Positions 50,079 to 58,681 of a DNA stretch of 64,000 bases are shown piece by piece. The DNA lies in assembly GCA_938020565.1 (NCBI GenBank), contig CALIHP010000048.1, forward strand, positions 1 to 64,000, in the 5' to 3' direction. The translations under genes were made by a program, and so were the position numbers. Each line of letters begins with the position of its first letter. The first letter of the stretch is position 1. Below the pieces are notes generated by a model. That model was not told the origin of the DNA and did no database searches. It was given only the letters and a program-made list of their open reading frames with translations. The DNA is from an uncultured Anaerolineaceae bacterium (GTDB taxonomy: Bacteria > Chloroflexota > Anaerolineae > Anaerolineales > Anaerolineaceae).

Positions 50079-51407
50079 ATGCCCTACCCGTTATCTTCAG
50101 CCGTTCAGCCCGGCGATCCAACCCTCGCCGATCAGTATAATCAGTTGCGCAGCGACGCCCTTCGCCTCGGCGCGTCCGAAAGCGAAGCCGTCCCCCTCGC
50201 CGGGCTTCTCCGGGCGTACCGTTCGCCGCTCCGGTTCTCAATTCGCGGGACAACGCTTCAGCTCGAAGCTTCCGAAAACGATCCATGCGCGCTCCTCATC
50301 AACGGCTTCGCGCTCGAAACGAAAGCGCCGCTGACGCTGACCCCAACGGGGTTCCCTGCCGGAGAACGGATCGCCGTCTGTGCGCTGCGTTCCGCCGGAT
50401 CCCCCTCGTTCACGCTGACCGCGAAAAAAGCGAACGAACCGATCGGCGTGGACGAACGGAAACTCGCCGAACTGACGCTGACCCCGGAAAGCACGATCGA
50501 ATCCTTCCGCCTGACCGACGCTGACAGCGTCGCCGATCCGGACGGCGCCGGCGAAGGCTGCACCGCGCGTTGTGACGGGCGCTTAACGCTCGTCAGCGGC
50601 AATCCCTGCCCCGCGTTCGACGTCCCGTCGGCCGATACGCTCTGCTGGACCCCGTATCAAGGCAACGAAATCGCCCTTCTCCGCCCGAATCAGGGGTGGC
50701 GGACCTACCGGTTCGACGAGCTGCGTCTGCCGCTGAGCGGGATGGACGCGACCGCCTGCCAGGATATTTTCGTTGGGAAGGGCGCCGCCGGCGTCGAGCT
50801 GCGCTCGGTTCCCTGGTCGTCGTTGACGAACCGGGCACAGCCGCTTGCCCGGCGGGACGGCGTCCTTGTTCTCGAAGCCGATCCGGGCCTCCGTTACGTG
50901 GGAACGATCGCGCTGAGCGGAGCCGGGAAAACCCGCGACACGCTCAGCGAACGCAATATCTGGAATCTCTATGGACAGGAATTCCGACCGCTCCGGAAAT
51001 CAGCCGCAGCCGCACAGCTGGGTCCCGCCGCCGTCAGCCGTTGGTCTCCCTACGTCCGCGACAAAAATGCCGTTGTCAGCGCAGTGATCGGCCTGAGTCA
51101 GGGCGATTTCTCGCTGACCGCGGCCGGCTCGCTCCATGCCGTCAGCGCGGGAAGCTACGCCGTTCTCGGGATCGCGATCGACGCCGACCTTGACGATCCC
51201 GACCTGATCCTGAACAGCGCCGACCTGGCCGCGCATGCGGCTGCCCCCGGTCCGCTCCATGCGCTGATTTCCAGCCGCGGAACGACGCGCCACCTCGGGA
51301 AACACGTTTACGCCATGATCAGTTATTCATCCGGCCCCGGACAAATCTTCAACGGCAGCTTCCTGGCGCAGGATCAAATCGGCCTCTGCGGCGGATTTTA
51401 CGGGTAA
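50079..51407 (+). CDS. Putative phage tail/fibre-like protein
   Basis: This 442-residue protein was not assigned. The N terminus (YPLSSAVQPGDPTLADQYNQLRSDA) is typical of tail or fibre proteins that start with a short attachment helix. The rest is beta-rich with alternating glycine and threonine, and ends in a glycine/serine-rich GQIFNGSFLAQD segment. It has an AAGGAG site and is the last gene of the module. A host YdcF-like gene follows after 83 bases, so the module stops abruptly without further tail, lysis or integration genes. Confidence 0.5.
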   Translation: MPYPLSSAVQPGDPTLADQYNQLRSDALRLGASESEAVPLAGLLRAYRSPLRFSIRGTTLQLEASENDPCALLINGFALETKAPLTLTPTGFPAGERIAVCALRSAGSPSFTLTAKKANEPIGVDERKLAELTLTPESTIESFRLTDADSVADPDGAGEGCTARCDGRLTLVSGNPCPAFDVPSADTLCWTPYQGNEIALLRPNQGWRTYRFDELRLPLSGMDATACQDIFVGKGAAGVELRSVPWSSLTNRAQPLARRDGVLVLEADPGLRYVGTIALSGAGKTRDTLSERNIWNLYGQEFRPLRKSAAAAQLGPAAVSRWSPYVRDKNAVVSAVIGLSQGDFSLTAAGSLHAVSAGSYAVLGIAIDADLDDPDLILNSADLAAHAAAPGPLHALISSRGTTRHLGKHVYAMISYSSGPGQIFNGSFLAQDQIGLCGGFYG

Positions 51408-51478
51408 ACCGGCTCCGGTCCGGACCGCTGCCGATAATAAAACGCCAACGGTCGAAAAAACTGGAATGCCGATTCAAG

Positions 51479-51484
51479 TATAAT
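51479..51484 (+). promoter_or_regulatory. -10 box directly before the YdcF-like gene
   Basis: A perfect TATAAT ends six bases before ATG 51491, and no Shine-Dalgarno sequence fits in between. This fits a leaderless transcript. Confidence 0.5.
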
Positions 51485-51490
51485 CGTCAC

Positions 51491-52594
51491 ATGCTTAACA
51501 CGTTGATTCTTCTGGTCGGCGACCTTTTCGTCGTCGTTTTTCAGGGCTTTTATATGGGCGTCGGCATTCGTCAATCTGCCGGCGTCCAAAATATTCTGGG
51601 CATGACCGTCCCAACTCTGGCCATCTGGCTCGTGCTCAGTCTCCCTTTAGGCGTCTACCGCGACATCCCGAACCATGAGGAACGCGCCGCCGTCGTTCCC
51701 AAAACCGACGCGAATCGGAAAGGCTTCGCCGCGCTTCGCCGGAACCTGCGAAACCTGGGCCAGCTGCTGAAAAAGTCGATCGAATCCGAACGTCTCCTCT
51801 CGTTAGCTGCGGTCTGGCTGGGGACCTCCGCCTTTGCCGTCCTGTATCAGACATGGTACTGGAACGCAGTTCTGAAAGTCGGGATCCCCTTCTCGATCCG
51901 ATTCGCAATTTATTTTGCAGTTTTCGGCGGGAACCTGCTGATCCTCTGGCGGATCGGCTGGACGCTTTTTATCGCGGTCCGCGTTTTCGCGCGGAAATTC
52001 GTCCCCATCCGCGTCGCCTGCTACCTGATAACGTTGGGAATCGTCCTGTTCCAGCTTCCCGCAATCCTGCTGACCGTCCGTTACAGCGACCGGCGCTTCA
52101 CGCTCGAAAACGTCGAAACGGTCCCCGGCCGGACCGCGATCGTCTTCGGCGCCGGCGTTTATCTGAACGGAAAACCGTCCGGCGTCCTGAGCGACCGCGT
52201 CAAGACCGCCGCCTCGCTGTATCAGGATAAAAAAATCGATACGATCCTTCTGAGCGGAGATAATTCCGCCGAAAGCCGCCATGAAGTCGACGTCATGGCC
52301 GAGCTTAGCGTCGAACTCGGCGTCCCCGAAAAAGCGCTCCTCCGCGATAACCTCGGCTTCAGCACGATTGAAACCTGCCGGAACGCCACCGAAACCTTCG
52401 ATCTCCATGAAGCGGCGCTGGTCACACAGGATTTTCATACGACCCGCGCGCTGTATAACTGCGATCAGTTCGGATTGAACGCGATTTCGGTCGCCGCCGA
52501 CCGCGCCTCCTATAATATCTTTGGATGGGCGATGTGGACGCTGCGGGACTGGAGCGGGCTGACGCTGAGCTGGCTTTATTTCAGGGGTCGGTAA
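51491..52594 (+). CDS. Membrane protein with SanA/YdcF (DUF218) domain
   Basis: This 367-residue protein has two parts. The first 200 residues contain about five hydrophobic helices and may match DUF3054 (for example GDLFVVVFQGF and ILWRIGW), though this is uncertain. The second part is a DUF218/SanA-YdcF domain: AIVFGAGVYLNGKPSGVLSDRV, TILLSGDN, the acidic HEVDVMAE and VTQDFHTTRALY. SanA-like proteins affect envelope integrity and antibiotic tolerance, and the YdcF relative binds a nucleotide-like ligand; the reaction is unknown. The gene is single, with a -10 box just before its start. Confidence 0.75.
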   Translation: MLNTLILLVGDLFVVVFQGFYMGVGIRQSAGVQNILGMTVPTLAIWLVLSLPLGVYRDIPNHEERAAVVPKTDANRKGFAALRRNLRNLGQLLKKSIESERLLSLAAVWLGTSAFAVLYQTWYWNAVLKVGIPFSIRFAIYFAVFGGNLLILWRIGWTLFIAVRVFARKFVPIRVACYLITLGIVLFQLPAILLTVRYSDRRFTLENVETVPGRTAIVFGAGVYLNGKPSGVLSDRVKTAASLYQDKKIDTILLSGDNSAESRHEVDVMAELSVELGVPEKALLRDNLGFSTIETCRNATETFDLHEAALVTQDFHTTRALYNCDQFGLNAISVAADRASYNIFGWAMWTLRDWSGLTLSWLYFRGR

Positions 52595-52745
52595 ATCCTT
52601 CGGATTAGATTATACTAATTACAGCCTGGTAATCTTTATTCTTTCTTTAACCTCACAGCCCTCCAACTATGCTAAAATTAATCCGACGGTTCAAGGGAAT
52701 GAATCGTCGAATCGTTCCGATCAGAGCAATGAATTGAGGATTTTT

Positions 52746-52910
52746 ATGAAAAAATATATATGCCCCGCGTGCCAGTACATTTATGATCCGTCCGTTGGCG
52801 ATCCCGACAGCGGAATCGAACCCGGAACCGCGTTTGAAGACATTCCGGACGATTGGGTTTGCCCGATCTGCGGCCTTGGCAAAGCCGATTTCGAGCTCTA
52901 CGAAGAATAA
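52746..52910 (+). CDS. Rubredoxin
   Basis: This 54-residue protein carries two CxxC-type motifs, CPACQYIYDP near the start and CPICGLGK near residue 40. It also has the conserved DPDSGIEPGTAFEDIPDDWVCP core. It binds a single iron and donates electrons in anaerobes, typically to rubrerythrin or superoxide reductase. GAGGA precedes ATG 52746, and a TATGCTAAAAT -10 region lies near 52668. The rubrerythrin gene follows 126 bases downstream on the same strand, so the pair probably forms a peroxide-detoxifying unit. Confidence 0.95.
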   Translation: MKKYICPACQYIYDPSVGDPDSGIEPGTAFEDIPDDWVCPICGLGKADFELYEE

Positions 52911-53036
52911 AGGTTTAAGTCCTATCGGTTGAACGCGATCGTCCGCGGACAGGAACCGCGCCCGATCGTACGTCGTCCCGAACCGGATCCCGGGAAGGTC
53001 CGTTCAGGAAAAATCAAAAAAGGGAGAGATCAAAAT

Positions 53037-53576
53037 ATGGAACTCAAAGGTTCAAAAACTGAAAAGAATTTGATGACGGCGTTCGCCGGCGAATCGCAGG
53101 CGACGAATAAGTATGCCTTCTACGCTTCCGCGGCGAAAAAAGAAGGCTATGAGCAGGTCGCCGCAATCTTCACCGAAACCTCCGGCAATGAGCGGGAACA
53201 TGCCAAACTCTGGTTCAAATATTTGCATAACGGCAAAGTCCCGTCCACCAGCGTCAACCTGCTGGATGCCGCCGCCGGCGAAAATTATGAGTGGACCGAC
53301 ATGTACAAATCGTTCGCCCAAACCGCCCGCGAAGAAGGATTCATGGAAATCGCAGCCAGGTTCGAGCTCGTCGGAAAGATCGAAGCGGCTCACGAAAAAC
53401 GCTATCGAAAATTAGCCGCCAACCTCGACGACGGCAAGGTTTTCGCCCGGGACGAGGAAGTCGTCTGGATTTGCCGCAACTGCGGTCATCTTCATCTTGG
53501 GAAGAAAGCCCCGGAAATCTGCCCCACCTGCGCGCATCCGAAAGCTTTCTTCGAAATCGCCGCCGATAATTACTGA
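53037..53576 (+). CDS. rbr: Rubrerythrin
   Basis: This 179-residue protein begins with a ferritin-like four-helix diiron domain. Its ligands lie in FAGESQATNKYAF, NEREHAKLW, EIAARFELVGKIE and EAAHEKRY. It ends with a rubredoxin-like iron site, CRNCGH and CPTCAHPKAFFE. It reduces hydrogen peroxide to water in the cytoplasm using electrons from rubredoxin. ATG 53037 with an AGGGAGAG site is preferred to upstream in-frame starts. A strong terminator ends the unit. Together with the rubredoxin upstream it marks an anaerobic lifestyle. Confidence 0.96.
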   Translation: MELKGSKTEKNLMTAFAGESQATNKYAFYASAAKKEGYEQVAAIFTETSGNEREHAKLWFKYLHNGKVPSTSVNLLDAAAGENYEWTDMYKSFAQTAREEGFMEIAARFELVGKIEAAHEKRYRKLAANLDDGKVFARDEEVVWICRNCGHLHLGKKAPEICPTCAHPKAFFEIAADNY

Positions 53577-53607
53577 AACCGCTTGAGTTCTCATTAAAGA
53601 GACGGGA

Positions 53608-53646
53608 ACGGGCTGCCCTTTATCGAAAAGACAGCCCGTTTTTTTA
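53608..53646 (+). terminator. Intrinsic terminator after rubrerythrin
   Basis: ACGGGCTG (53608-53615) pairs with CAGCCCGT (53632-53639), followed by a run of T residues. This is a clear rho-independent terminator. Confidence 0.85.
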
Positions 53647-53691
53647 TTCAACCGCGCAAATCTTATTTTCTCTTCCGACCGCCCGGTTCAG

Positions 53692-54660
53692 TCAAAGCCG
53701 CTCCGCATCGACAGCTTCGTCAAGCTTCACACGAACCTCCGCCGGAATTACGAACTCAGGCGCGCCCATCGAGCCCGGCCCGACGTCATACTTTCCGAAA
53801 ACGACAACGAGTTCGCCGCGATCGTTAAAATAATAACCGTTATTTTCCCGAACAGCCGTCAGGAGAGCGTCCCAATCCAGCGTCTCGTCTGGGTTCAGCA
53901 GCCCGTCGATCCAGAAAACCTGATTTTCATCCGCCGCCATGCGCAGGCGCATCTGCCGCAGGATTTCGCCGCGCAGGATCGACGCCGCCGCGCTTCCCGG
54001 AACGAAATAATCGTCGAGCTCGATCAGCGCGCGCGTCCGCCGGTCAAAGTTGAAAAATGACGTCGTATAATAAGACGACCCCGCCACCGAATAATACGTC
54101 AGCGCCAACGTCAGCGTCGAGTCGCTCCGCGCCGGAATCCGGAAATCATAGCCAACCTGATAATGCGGGGCGTCTTCGACCGTGTAATCCGATAAAATCG
54201 CCCGGGCGTCGTTCGCGAACTCGTCGATAACGGTATACGCGGTCGAGCGGAACCGCTCGTTCAGGCTCGCCTCCCGCGCCGCGTCGGCCATTCCGCGGAT
54301 TTCAGGAACGCGGACGAGCGCCTCGTAAAATCCGATCCGACTTCGATATTCGATCGATTGAATAAAATGAACCCCATCCGGATCGCCGATTTTTTCGGAA
54401 CTCTCATCGTCCGCCGCGGACGCCGCGTTATCGAGGCGTCCGCCGGATTCCATCGAAAAAGCGTTATACGAACCCGGAATTTCCTGAATCGTCGCTTCCG
54501 GCGTATCGTCCGGAGCAGGCGCGGGGTCCTGCCGCGCTGGCTCGGCGCTCCCATCCGGGAAGAAAAACAAGCCGGGATAGGCCTCCGCCGGAGGCTGCGC
54601 CCGAACCGTACCCGCCGTCAGCGCCGCAGCGCAGAAAACCATAACGATCGTTTTTTTCAT
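53692..54660 (-). CDS. Secreted DUF3298 protein, copy 1
   Basis: This 322-residue protein has a signal peptide (about residues 1-21), a Pro/Asp/Ala-rich linker, and a DUF4163/DUF3298 module of the RsiV type: YSVAGSSYYTTSFFNFDRRT and GRELVVVFGKYDVGPGSMG-like strands. Domains of this kind occur in anti-sigma factors such as RsiV, but here no membrane helix or anti-sigma part is present, so the protein is a free secreted protein. It is about 55-60 % similar by eye in its C-terminal half to the next upstream gene. A GGACGGG site lies before its start. Confidence 0.75.
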   Translation of the reverse strand: MKKTIVMVFCAAALTAGTVRAQPPAEAYPGLFFFPDGSAEPARQDPAPAPDDTPEATIQEIPGSYNAFSMESGGRLDNAASAADDESSEKIGDPDGVHFIQSIEYRSRIGFYEALVRVPEIRGMADAAREASLNERFRSTAYTVIDEFANDARAILSDYTVEDAPHYQVGYDFRIPARSDSTLTLALTYYSVAGSSYYTTSFFNFDRRTRALIELDDYFVPGSAAASILRGEILRQMRLRMAADENQVFWIDGLLNPDETLDWDALLTAVRENNGYYFNDRGELVVVFGKYDVGPGSMGAPEFVIPAEVRVKLDEAVDAERL

Positions 54661-54696
54661 CAGGAATTCCCGTCCTTTCCGCTCCTCTTGAAAGCT

Positions 54697-54738
54697 GAAG
54701 GCGGGCGCTGGAACGGCTCCGCTCCGACGCCCGCCTTC
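54697..54738 (-). terminator. Hairpin between the two DUF3298 genes
   Basis: GAAGGCGGGCG (54697-54707) and its exact complement (54728-54738) form an 11-base stem. The T-run after it on the minus strand is weak, so it may be a partial terminator or a stabiliser. Confidence 0.5.
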
Positions 54739-54745
54739 ACACTGC

Positions 54746-55723
54746 TTACGAATGGATAATCGCCTTATCCATCTCGGTTAAAACGCCCATCGGAATCGTA
54801 AACTCTGGCGCGCCCATGGCCCCCGGCGCAACGTCGTACTTGCTGAACGCAATGACCAGCTCGCCAAACTCATTAATATAGTAACCGTAGTTGTTCCCAA
54901 CGTTCGCGAGAAGATCGTCCCAATCCAGCGCAAATTCGCCGTTTTCTCCCGCGTTCGCGTCGATCCAGTAAATCTTTTCCGGATCCCGGTCCATCTCCGC
55001 GCGCATCTGTCGCAGGATTTCATCGCGCAGGATTGACGCCGCCGCGCTTCCGGGAATAAAGTAATCGTCCATGAGGATCAGCTCGCGCGTCTGCCGGTTG
55101 AAATTGAAATAGGAAGTCGATTGATACGAAGAGCCGCCCGCTGAAAAGTACGTCAGCGCCAGCGTCACAACCGACTCGTTAGACGTCACGATATCGAAAT
55201 CATAGCTGAGATAATAGTGCGGCGCATCTTCGACGCCATATTCGCTCAGGATCTCACGGCCTTCTCCCTCGAACTCGTCCATCGCGCTGTAAACGATACT
55301 GCGAATATAGTCGTTCAGGCTCGCCTGCCGATCCGGGTCGGCCATCCCGCGGACCTCAGGAATCCGCATCTCCGCCTGATAGTTCCCAATCGAATAATTG
55401 TATTCGATCGATTTGATGAAATGAATTCCGTTCGGGTCGCCGAACTTTTCGAGACCACTGTAATCGTCCGTCATATCCAGCATCGAGGACGGGTTTTCAA
55501 TCCGCTTCGCAGTATCTTCGGCATAGCCCTCGTACGCCCCAACCGTTTCACCCTGAACCCGCGTTCCCGCCGGATCATCGCTGCAGTCCGTCATGCGCAG
55601 CCCATCCTGATAATAATAGCCGCATTCATAATTCCGATTCGACGGCGCTGTTTCCTGCCCCTGCACCGCTGCGGCTGTCGCTAAAATCGCGCCGCTTAAT
55701 AAAAGTAAAACAATTTTTTTCAT
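54746..55723 (-). CDS. Secreted DUF3298 protein, copy 2
   Basis: From ATG 55723 (GGAAAGGAAAG site) this gene encodes about 325 residues with a signal peptide and a single DUF4163/DUF3298 module like that of copy 1. The shared blocks include SGLEKFGDPNGIHFIKSIEY and PGSAAASILRDEILRQMR, which closely match copy 1. The N-terminal linkers differ, and this one contains a CGYYYQDGLRMTDC pair of cysteines. The tandem arrangement shows a local duplication followed by divergence. A function as extracytoplasmic binding protein is plausible but unproven. Confidence 0.75.
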   Translation of the reverse strand: MKKIVLLLLSGAILATAAAVQGQETAPSNRNYECGYYYQDGLRMTDCSDDPAGTRVQGETVGAYEGYAEDTAKRIENPSSMLDMTDDYSGLEKFGDPNGIHFIKSIEYNYSIGNYQAEMRIPEVRGMADPDRQASLNDYIRSIVYSAMDEFEGEGREILSEYGVEDAPHYYLSYDFDIVTSNESVVTLALTYFSAGGSSYQSTSYFNFNRQTRELILMDDYFIPGSAAASILRDEILRQMRAEMDRDPEKIYWIDANAGENGEFALDWDDLLANVGNNYGYYINEFGELVIAFSKYDVAPGAMGAPEFTIPMGVLTEMDKAIIHS

Positions 55724-55781
55724 CTCTTTCCTTTCCGACCCGTTTATCAAAAACGGGACCTTTCACATCCTTAATGACGAC

Positions 55782-55803
55782 GCCGGAACAGAAAAGTTCC
55801 GGC
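55782..55803. other. Hairpin after pepV
   Basis: GCCGGAAC (55782-55789) pairs with GTTCCGGC (55796-55803) with a 6-base loop. No T-run follows on either strand, so a terminator role is weak. Confidence 0.35.
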
Positions 55804-55835
55804 TCGGAAAGAATTTCTCCTGCCTTCCGGCGTTT

Positions 55836-57245
55836 TCAGCTCGCCAGCACGATCATCGCCATCGTGCAGATCACAAGATGCCTCTTGAAATCCTCGATAA
55901 TCAGGTGCTCGTCGGAATTATGAATCCGCATCGATTCCCGATTCGGGAACTCAGGCCCAAACGCGACGAAGTTCCCGCCAAACTTTTTCGCGTACGTTCC
56001 GCCGCCAATCGCGAAAGCCTCCGCTTTCGAATCTCCGCTGACCGTCCGATAAACGTCCATGAGCCGGCTGACAACGACGCTGTCTTTCGGGACGTAATGA
56101 GGCTCTGCGCAGGAGATCACCTTATACGGGAGACCGTACCGCTTCGCCATCGCATCGTACCGCGTCTTCATCGTCTCAAGCGTCAACGAAACCGGATAAC
56201 GGATATCGACGCAGAGCGTCCGTTCGACCGCGTTCCAGCGGATCATTCCCAGATTCAGCGTCAGCCGTCCCGATTCCTCGTCGGACACGGCAAGTCCGAG
56301 CGTTTCGCCGCCCGTTTCCCGCCCGATCTCGCGAGCGATAAAGCGGAGCGTCGGGTCCTCCGCCGAACCAAAATACCGCGTCAGGATCTTCGCCGCGCTG
56401 ACGACCGCGTTCACGCCAATCTCAGGCGTCGACCCATGCGCCGCCAACCCTTTGACCAGGAGACGAACGTTTCCGTCGGAATCCGTCGTCACTTCGGTCC
56501 CGTATCCATCCGTGTCGTCCGGAACGATCGACGCCGAAAGGCTCGCCGCGTCGACGCGCCTCCCGTCGAGCGTCACGAACGCCTCCGCGGGAACCGCGTT
56601 AAACGCTTCCCCGCCGCTGAACGAGAGAATCGGCGAATCGGCGGCCGGGAACGAAAGTTCCGTCCAGAGATTCCCTTTTTCCGCGAAAATCAGCGGGTAT
56701 TCAGCGTCCGGCGTAAACCCCATCGTCGGCAGCGGCCGATGCTGAACGTAGTATGCCATGCAGCCGGATCCCTGTTCCTCGTTCGTCCCAACGATCAGCT
56801 GGATCTTCTTTTTCAACGGCAGTCCCAGATCGCGGATAATTTTCAATCCATAAAACGCGCCGACCGACGGACCCTTGTCGTCTGTGACGCCGCGGCCATA
56901 AAGCCGCCCGTCGCGTTCAACGAGCGTAAACGGATCGCTTGTCCAGCCCTTCCCGGCGGGAACGATATCCAGATGCGCCAGGACGGCGATCGCCTCAGCG
57001 CCGTCGCCATAGCTGACCGTTCCGGCGTAATGATCAACGTTGTCGACCGCGAACCCGTCCGCCGCCGCACGCTCCAGAAACGCGTTCAGCGCCCGCGCCG
57101 GCTCCCTTCCGAACGGGAAGCCCGGCTCCGTCTTCCCCCGCTCGCTGTTAATCGCGACCTGCGTCGCTAAATCCTTTACGAAATCCGGCCAATACGCCTC
57201 GACGCTGGCGCGAACCTGTTCAGTTAATTTCTCTAAATTTTCCAT
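55836..57245 (-). CDS. pepV: Dipeptidase PepV (M20 family)
   Basis: This 469-residue metallopeptidase has the M20/PepV layout, with a catalytic domain split by a lid. Metal ligands are visible: H91 and D93 in AHLDIVP, D122 in GRGVTDDKGP, and E156/E157 in GTNEEQGSG. A final histidine lies in the IHNSDEHL segment near the C terminus. It would cleave dipeptides to amino acids in the cytoplasm, completing peptide use in an amino-acid-fermenting organism. A TATAAT -10 (57282-57287, minus) and an AAAGGA site precede ATG 57245. It diverges from the glycosyltransferase operon. Confidence 0.93.
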   Translation of the reverse strand: MENLEKLTEQVRASVEAYWPDFVKDLATQVAINSERGKTEPGFPFGREPARALNAFLERAAADGFAVDNVDHYAGTVSYGDGAEAIAVLAHLDIVPAGKGWTSDPFTLVERDGRLYGRGVTDDKGPSVGAFYGLKIIRDLGLPLKKKIQLIVGTNEEQGSGCMAYYVQHRPLPTMGFTPDAEYPLIFAEKGNLWTELSFPAADSPILSFSGGEAFNAVPAEAFVTLDGRRVDAASLSASIVPDDTDGYGTEVTTDSDGNVRLLVKGLAAHGSTPEIGVNAVVSAAKILTRYFGSAEDPTLRFIAREIGRETGGETLGLAVSDEESGRLTLNLGMIRWNAVERTLCVDIRYPVSLTLETMKTRYDAMAKRYGLPYKVISCAEPHYVPKDSVVVSRLMDVYRTVSGDSKAEAFAIGGGTYAKKFGGNFVAFGPEFPNRESMRIHNSDEHLIIEDFKRHLVICTMAMIVLAS

Positions 57246-57281
57246 GTCCGAAAAATCCTTTGCTTAGACGAAGATAACTTG

Positions 57282-57287
57282 ATTATA
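57282..57287 (-). promoter_or_regulatory. -10 box of pepV
   Basis: A perfect TATAAT on the minus strand lies 36 bases upstream of ATG 57245, so pepV has a normal leader with a ribosome-binding site, unlike the divergent gene at 57356. Confidence 0.55.
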
Positions 57288-57343
57288 GTCGATTTCGCCG
57301 AACGGGAACCGCCTTCTCTCCGGCGCTCCCGCCCGCAATTTGG

Positions 57344-57349
57344 TAAAAT
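57344..57349 (+). promoter_or_regulatory. Extended -10 directly before the glycosyltransferase gene
   Basis: TGGTAAAAT ends six bases before ATG 57356, with no ribosome-binding site between. Transcription would begin at or next to the start codon. Confidence 0.5.
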
Positions 57350-57355
57350 AGACGC

Positions 57356-58681
57356 ATGATCTCAGTCTTCAAAAGATTCGCGAAGACCGTCCCGCCCGCT
57401 GCGCTGAACGCGCTTCTCTACGGGACGGAAGTCCGCTTCAACCCGCGCTTTCTCTTTCGAACCGCCGCGGTAAAATCCGCCCCGCCCCAGGGCCGGCGGC
57501 TCCTCATCGACGTCACCCATCAGGTCCACAGCACGCAAAAAAGCGGGATCCCGCGCGTCGTCGCCGGAATCGCGCTGGCGTTGATCAGGCTGAGCGAGGA
57601 AGGGGAAATTTCGACCGCGGTCGAATTCGTCCGCCTGATCAACGGGACGCTTTTCAGCGCGAAGCGCTACGAAGAGCGACTCCGAAAACTGCCGCCCGGA
57701 ACGCTCGGCAGGGACGCCGAAATTCGAATCAGCTCCGGCGACGATATCCTCATGATCGGCGCGAACTTCGACCGGTTCAGCCAGCTCATCCCTTTTTTCG
57801 CGTGCGTCCGCTCCGCCGGGGGAACGACCGCTTCCGTGATCAACGACCTGATGCCGTTTGAAAATCCGGACTGGTTCCCGGAAGATTTTCTCGCCGTGTT
57901 TACACGGGCAATTCCCGAACTCATACAATGGTCGGATATGATCCTTTGCGTCTCGGAAACGACGCGCGCCGAAACGGAGCGCTGGATCCGCCGGAATCTG
58001 CCCGCGCGTCTGAACGGCGTCCGGCTGGTCGTCTTCGATCAGGGAGCCGATATCGGGGAAAACGGTGATCCCGACACGGGGAAACTTCGTCCCGAACTCG
58101 AAGCGTTCCTGACCGGAGCCGGGAACCGCTTCCCGATCTTCACGCAAGTCAGTATTCTCCAGCCGCGCAAGGGGCAGGATTTCGCGCTCGACGTCTTTGA
58201 AACCCGCTGGTCGCAGGGACGCGAGGAGCGGCTCGTCTACGTTGGACGGAAAGGCTGGAAAGCCGACGCGCTTTATGAAAGGATCCGGAATCATCCGGAA
58301 CGCGGCCGGCGTTTCCTTTTCGTCGAAAACGCGAGCGAATTCGAACTGGCTCGAATTTACGACCGCTCGGTCGCGCTGATCTCCCCGTCACGGGGCGAAG
58401 GCTACGGCCTTCCCGTCGTTGAAGGCGCGCTGCGCGGAAAGCCGGTCATCCTGAGCGACCTGGCCGTTTACCGCGAAATCGCCGGAGAAGCCGGGTTCTT
58501 CTTCCCTCTCGGCGACCCCGCCGCTTTCAGCCGTCAGATCGACGCCGTTCTGGCGGCCGATCCGGAAGAACGGCTCCGCCGCGCGCGCTCGATCCGAATC
58601 GGTACCTGGCGGCAGGGAGCGCTCGATATCCTGAACGCGTTCGCGCAGGCGGAAACCCGGACGCCAAGGGAAAAGCCATGA
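57356..58681 (+). CDS. Glycosyltransferase family 4
   Basis: This 441-residue GT-B fold enzyme has LLIDVTHQVHSTQKSGIPRV in the first domain. The donor domain holds FTQVSILQPRKGQDF, LVYVGRKGWKAD and the signature PSRGEGYGLPVVEGALRGKPVILSD. It probably adds a sugar to a surface glycan at the inner membrane face. Its stop overlaps the alanine racemase start by four bases (ATGA at 58678), so it heads a coupled operon with alr and recJ. The start is preceded by a -10 box rather than a ribosome-binding site. Confidence 0.87.
   Translation: MISVFKRFAKTVPPAALNALLYGTEVRFNPRFLFRTAAVKSAPPQGRRLLIDVTHQVHSTQKSGIPRVVAGIALALIRLSEEGEISTAVEFVRLINGTLFSAKRYEERLRKLPPGTLGRDAEIRISSGDDILMIGANFDRFSQLIPFFACVRSAGGTTASVINDLMPFENPDWFPEDFLAVFTRAIPELIQWSDMILCVSETTRAETERWIRRNLPARLNGVRLVVFDQGADIGENGDPDTGKLRPELEAFLTGAGNRFPIFTQVSILQPRKGQDFALDVFETRWSQGREERLVYVGRKGWKADALYERIRNHPERGRRFLFVENASEFELARIYDRSVALISPSRGEGYGLPVVEGALRGKPVILSDLAVYREIAGEAGFFFPLGDPAAFSRQIDAVLAADPEERLRRARSIRIGTWRQGALDILNAFAQAETRTPREKP

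Noticed and set aside
52688..52720. GGTTCAA stretch resembling a tRNA T-arm before rubredoxin
   Set aside because: No acceptor, anticodon or D-arm pairing could be built around it.
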